Assembly (NCBI GenBank): GCA_963842775.1
Contig: CAWJHQ010000015.1
Location: forward strand, 434,001 to 498,000
Length of the DNA: 64,000 nt
Origin: R-RK-3 sp963842775
Lineage (GTDB): Bacteria; Pseudomonadota; Alphaproteobacteria; Rhizobiales; Rhodomicrobiaceae
Direction of reading: 5' to 3'
Position 1 is the stretch's first letter; every line of letters starts with the position of its first letter. Under the pieces are notes generated by a model, which did not search any database, was not told the DNA's origin, and saw only the letters and a list, made by a program, of their open reading frames with translations. Below, one piece after another: positions 63,524 through 64,000 of the stretch. The translations under genes and the position numbers were made by a program.

Positions 63524-64000
63524 GTGTCGGAAAGCCTCAAAGATATCCGCCTCTTCGTCGCCGTCTATGAGGAGCGCTCCTTCACGGCGGCGGCCGAGCG
63601 CGAACATTCCACCCAGTCCGGCGTCTCGCAGCATATCCGCAAGCTGGAGGACCGCTTCGGCACCCGGCTGTTTTCGCGCGATCGCGGCACCGTGGCGCCT
63701 ACCCCCGCGGGCGACAGTTTTTATCGCCGCTGCGTGGAACTGCTGCGCGCCTATCAGGCGGCGGACTATTCGGTGCGAAGCTTCGCCTCCGGCCTGACGG
63801 GGGAGATCGCCGTCGGGCTGATGCCGACAATGACGCGTTGCGCGCTGACGCCGACATTGTCGCGCTTCATCGAACATCATCCCAATGTCGCATTGCGGAT
63901 GGTGGAAGCCTACAGCGCCGTTCTTACGGGGATGGTCCGGGGGGAGACCGTCGACTTCGCCGTCGTGCCGGGCTTTCCGGGGCTCGTGGGGCTGAAGAGC
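63524..64000 (+). CDS. LysR-family regulator (cut by window end)
   Basis: GTG start at 63524 (MSESLKDIRLFVAVYEERSF as translated). The winged HTH is complete (TAAAEREHSTQSGVSQHIRK) and the effector domain begins at about residue 90 (GEIAVGLMPTMTRCALTP). The window ends at residue 159 of about 300. Divergent from flavin reductase across about 100 bases, so likely its regulator; this would put the LLM operon under LysR rather than TetR. Confidence 0.85.
   Translation, partial: MSESLKDIRLFVAVYEERSFTAAAEREHSTQSGVSQHIRKLEDRFGTRLFSRDRGTVAPTPAGDSFYRRCVELLRAYQAADYSVRSFASGLTGEIAVGLMPTMTRCALTPTLSRFIEHHPNVALRMVEAYSAVLTGMVRGETVDFAVVPGFPGLVGLKS

Overview
The window is high-GC DNA from an alphaproteobacterium, most likely of the order Hyphomicrobiales (Rhizobiales). 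Three things suggest this. The gene order accA / xerD / small membrane ORF / aroK / aroB is one I recall from Bradyrhizobium- and Rhodopseudomonas-like genomes. There are palindromic two-hairpin intergenic repeats of a rhizobial type. The remaining content is dense in solute-binding proteins, Ttt transporters and catabolic oxidoreductases. The order is an inference; no rRNA or tRNA was seen.

Layout. 0-8.4 kb is a housekeeping block: a hydrolase remnant, an MHYT membrane sensor, two L,D-transpeptidases, accA, xerD, aroK and aroB. 8.4-17.7 kb holds an amino-acid catabolism block. A leftward operon of ACC deaminase (acdS), a PEP-mutase/isocitrate-lyase-like gene, an aminotransferase and an SDR is divergent from dialkylglycine decarboxylase (dgdA); a His-tailed DMT exporter, an AraC/GyrI regulator and an amidase follow. 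17.7-21.9 kb is a four-gene leftward operon built around TelA and von Willebrand A proteins. 22.0-26.0 kb is a tripartite tricarboxylate (Ttt) transporter plus a TauE/SafE permease. 26.3-32.6 kb carries kdgK-eda, GNATs, a cupin regulator, a LysR and an MFS transporter. 32.6-34.1 kb is a LuxR regulator paired with a catalytically dead HtrA-like protein. 34.4-39.0 kb has an orphan amino-acid ABC pair, a membrane protein, an SBP56-type methanethiol oxidase and a methyltransferase. 39.3-45.6 kb is one operon mixing a second Ttt transporter with an IorAB-like molybdenum hydroxylase and a leaderless ModA-like protein.

45.8-64 kb is the most coherent accessory system: a catabolic island. It encodes a cyclase-family hydrolase, a HisD-like dehydrogenase, an SDR, a VOC protein, an acyl-CoA-dehydrogenase-type flavin monooxygenase, a TetR regulator, a three-subunit molybdenum hydroxylase, a branched-chain-type ABC importer, and a divergent flavin reductase / luciferase-like monooxygenase / Gfo-Idh-MocA operon beside a LysR gene. 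A palindrome of the form TTATCGA(G/T)(T/C)GATAA lies in three promoters of this island, which marks it as a probable TetR regulon. The substrate is not evident from sequence; an imported, ring-containing or N-containing compound that is hydroxylated, opened and hydrolysed is the simplest reading.

Sequence quality. About 40 frameshifts, mostly single-base insertions, break otherwise well conserved genes. They are concentrated at 10.6-11.2, 55.9-57.1 and 59.1-60.9 kb. I read most of these as base-calling errors rather than gene decay, and give each gene its reconstructed span.
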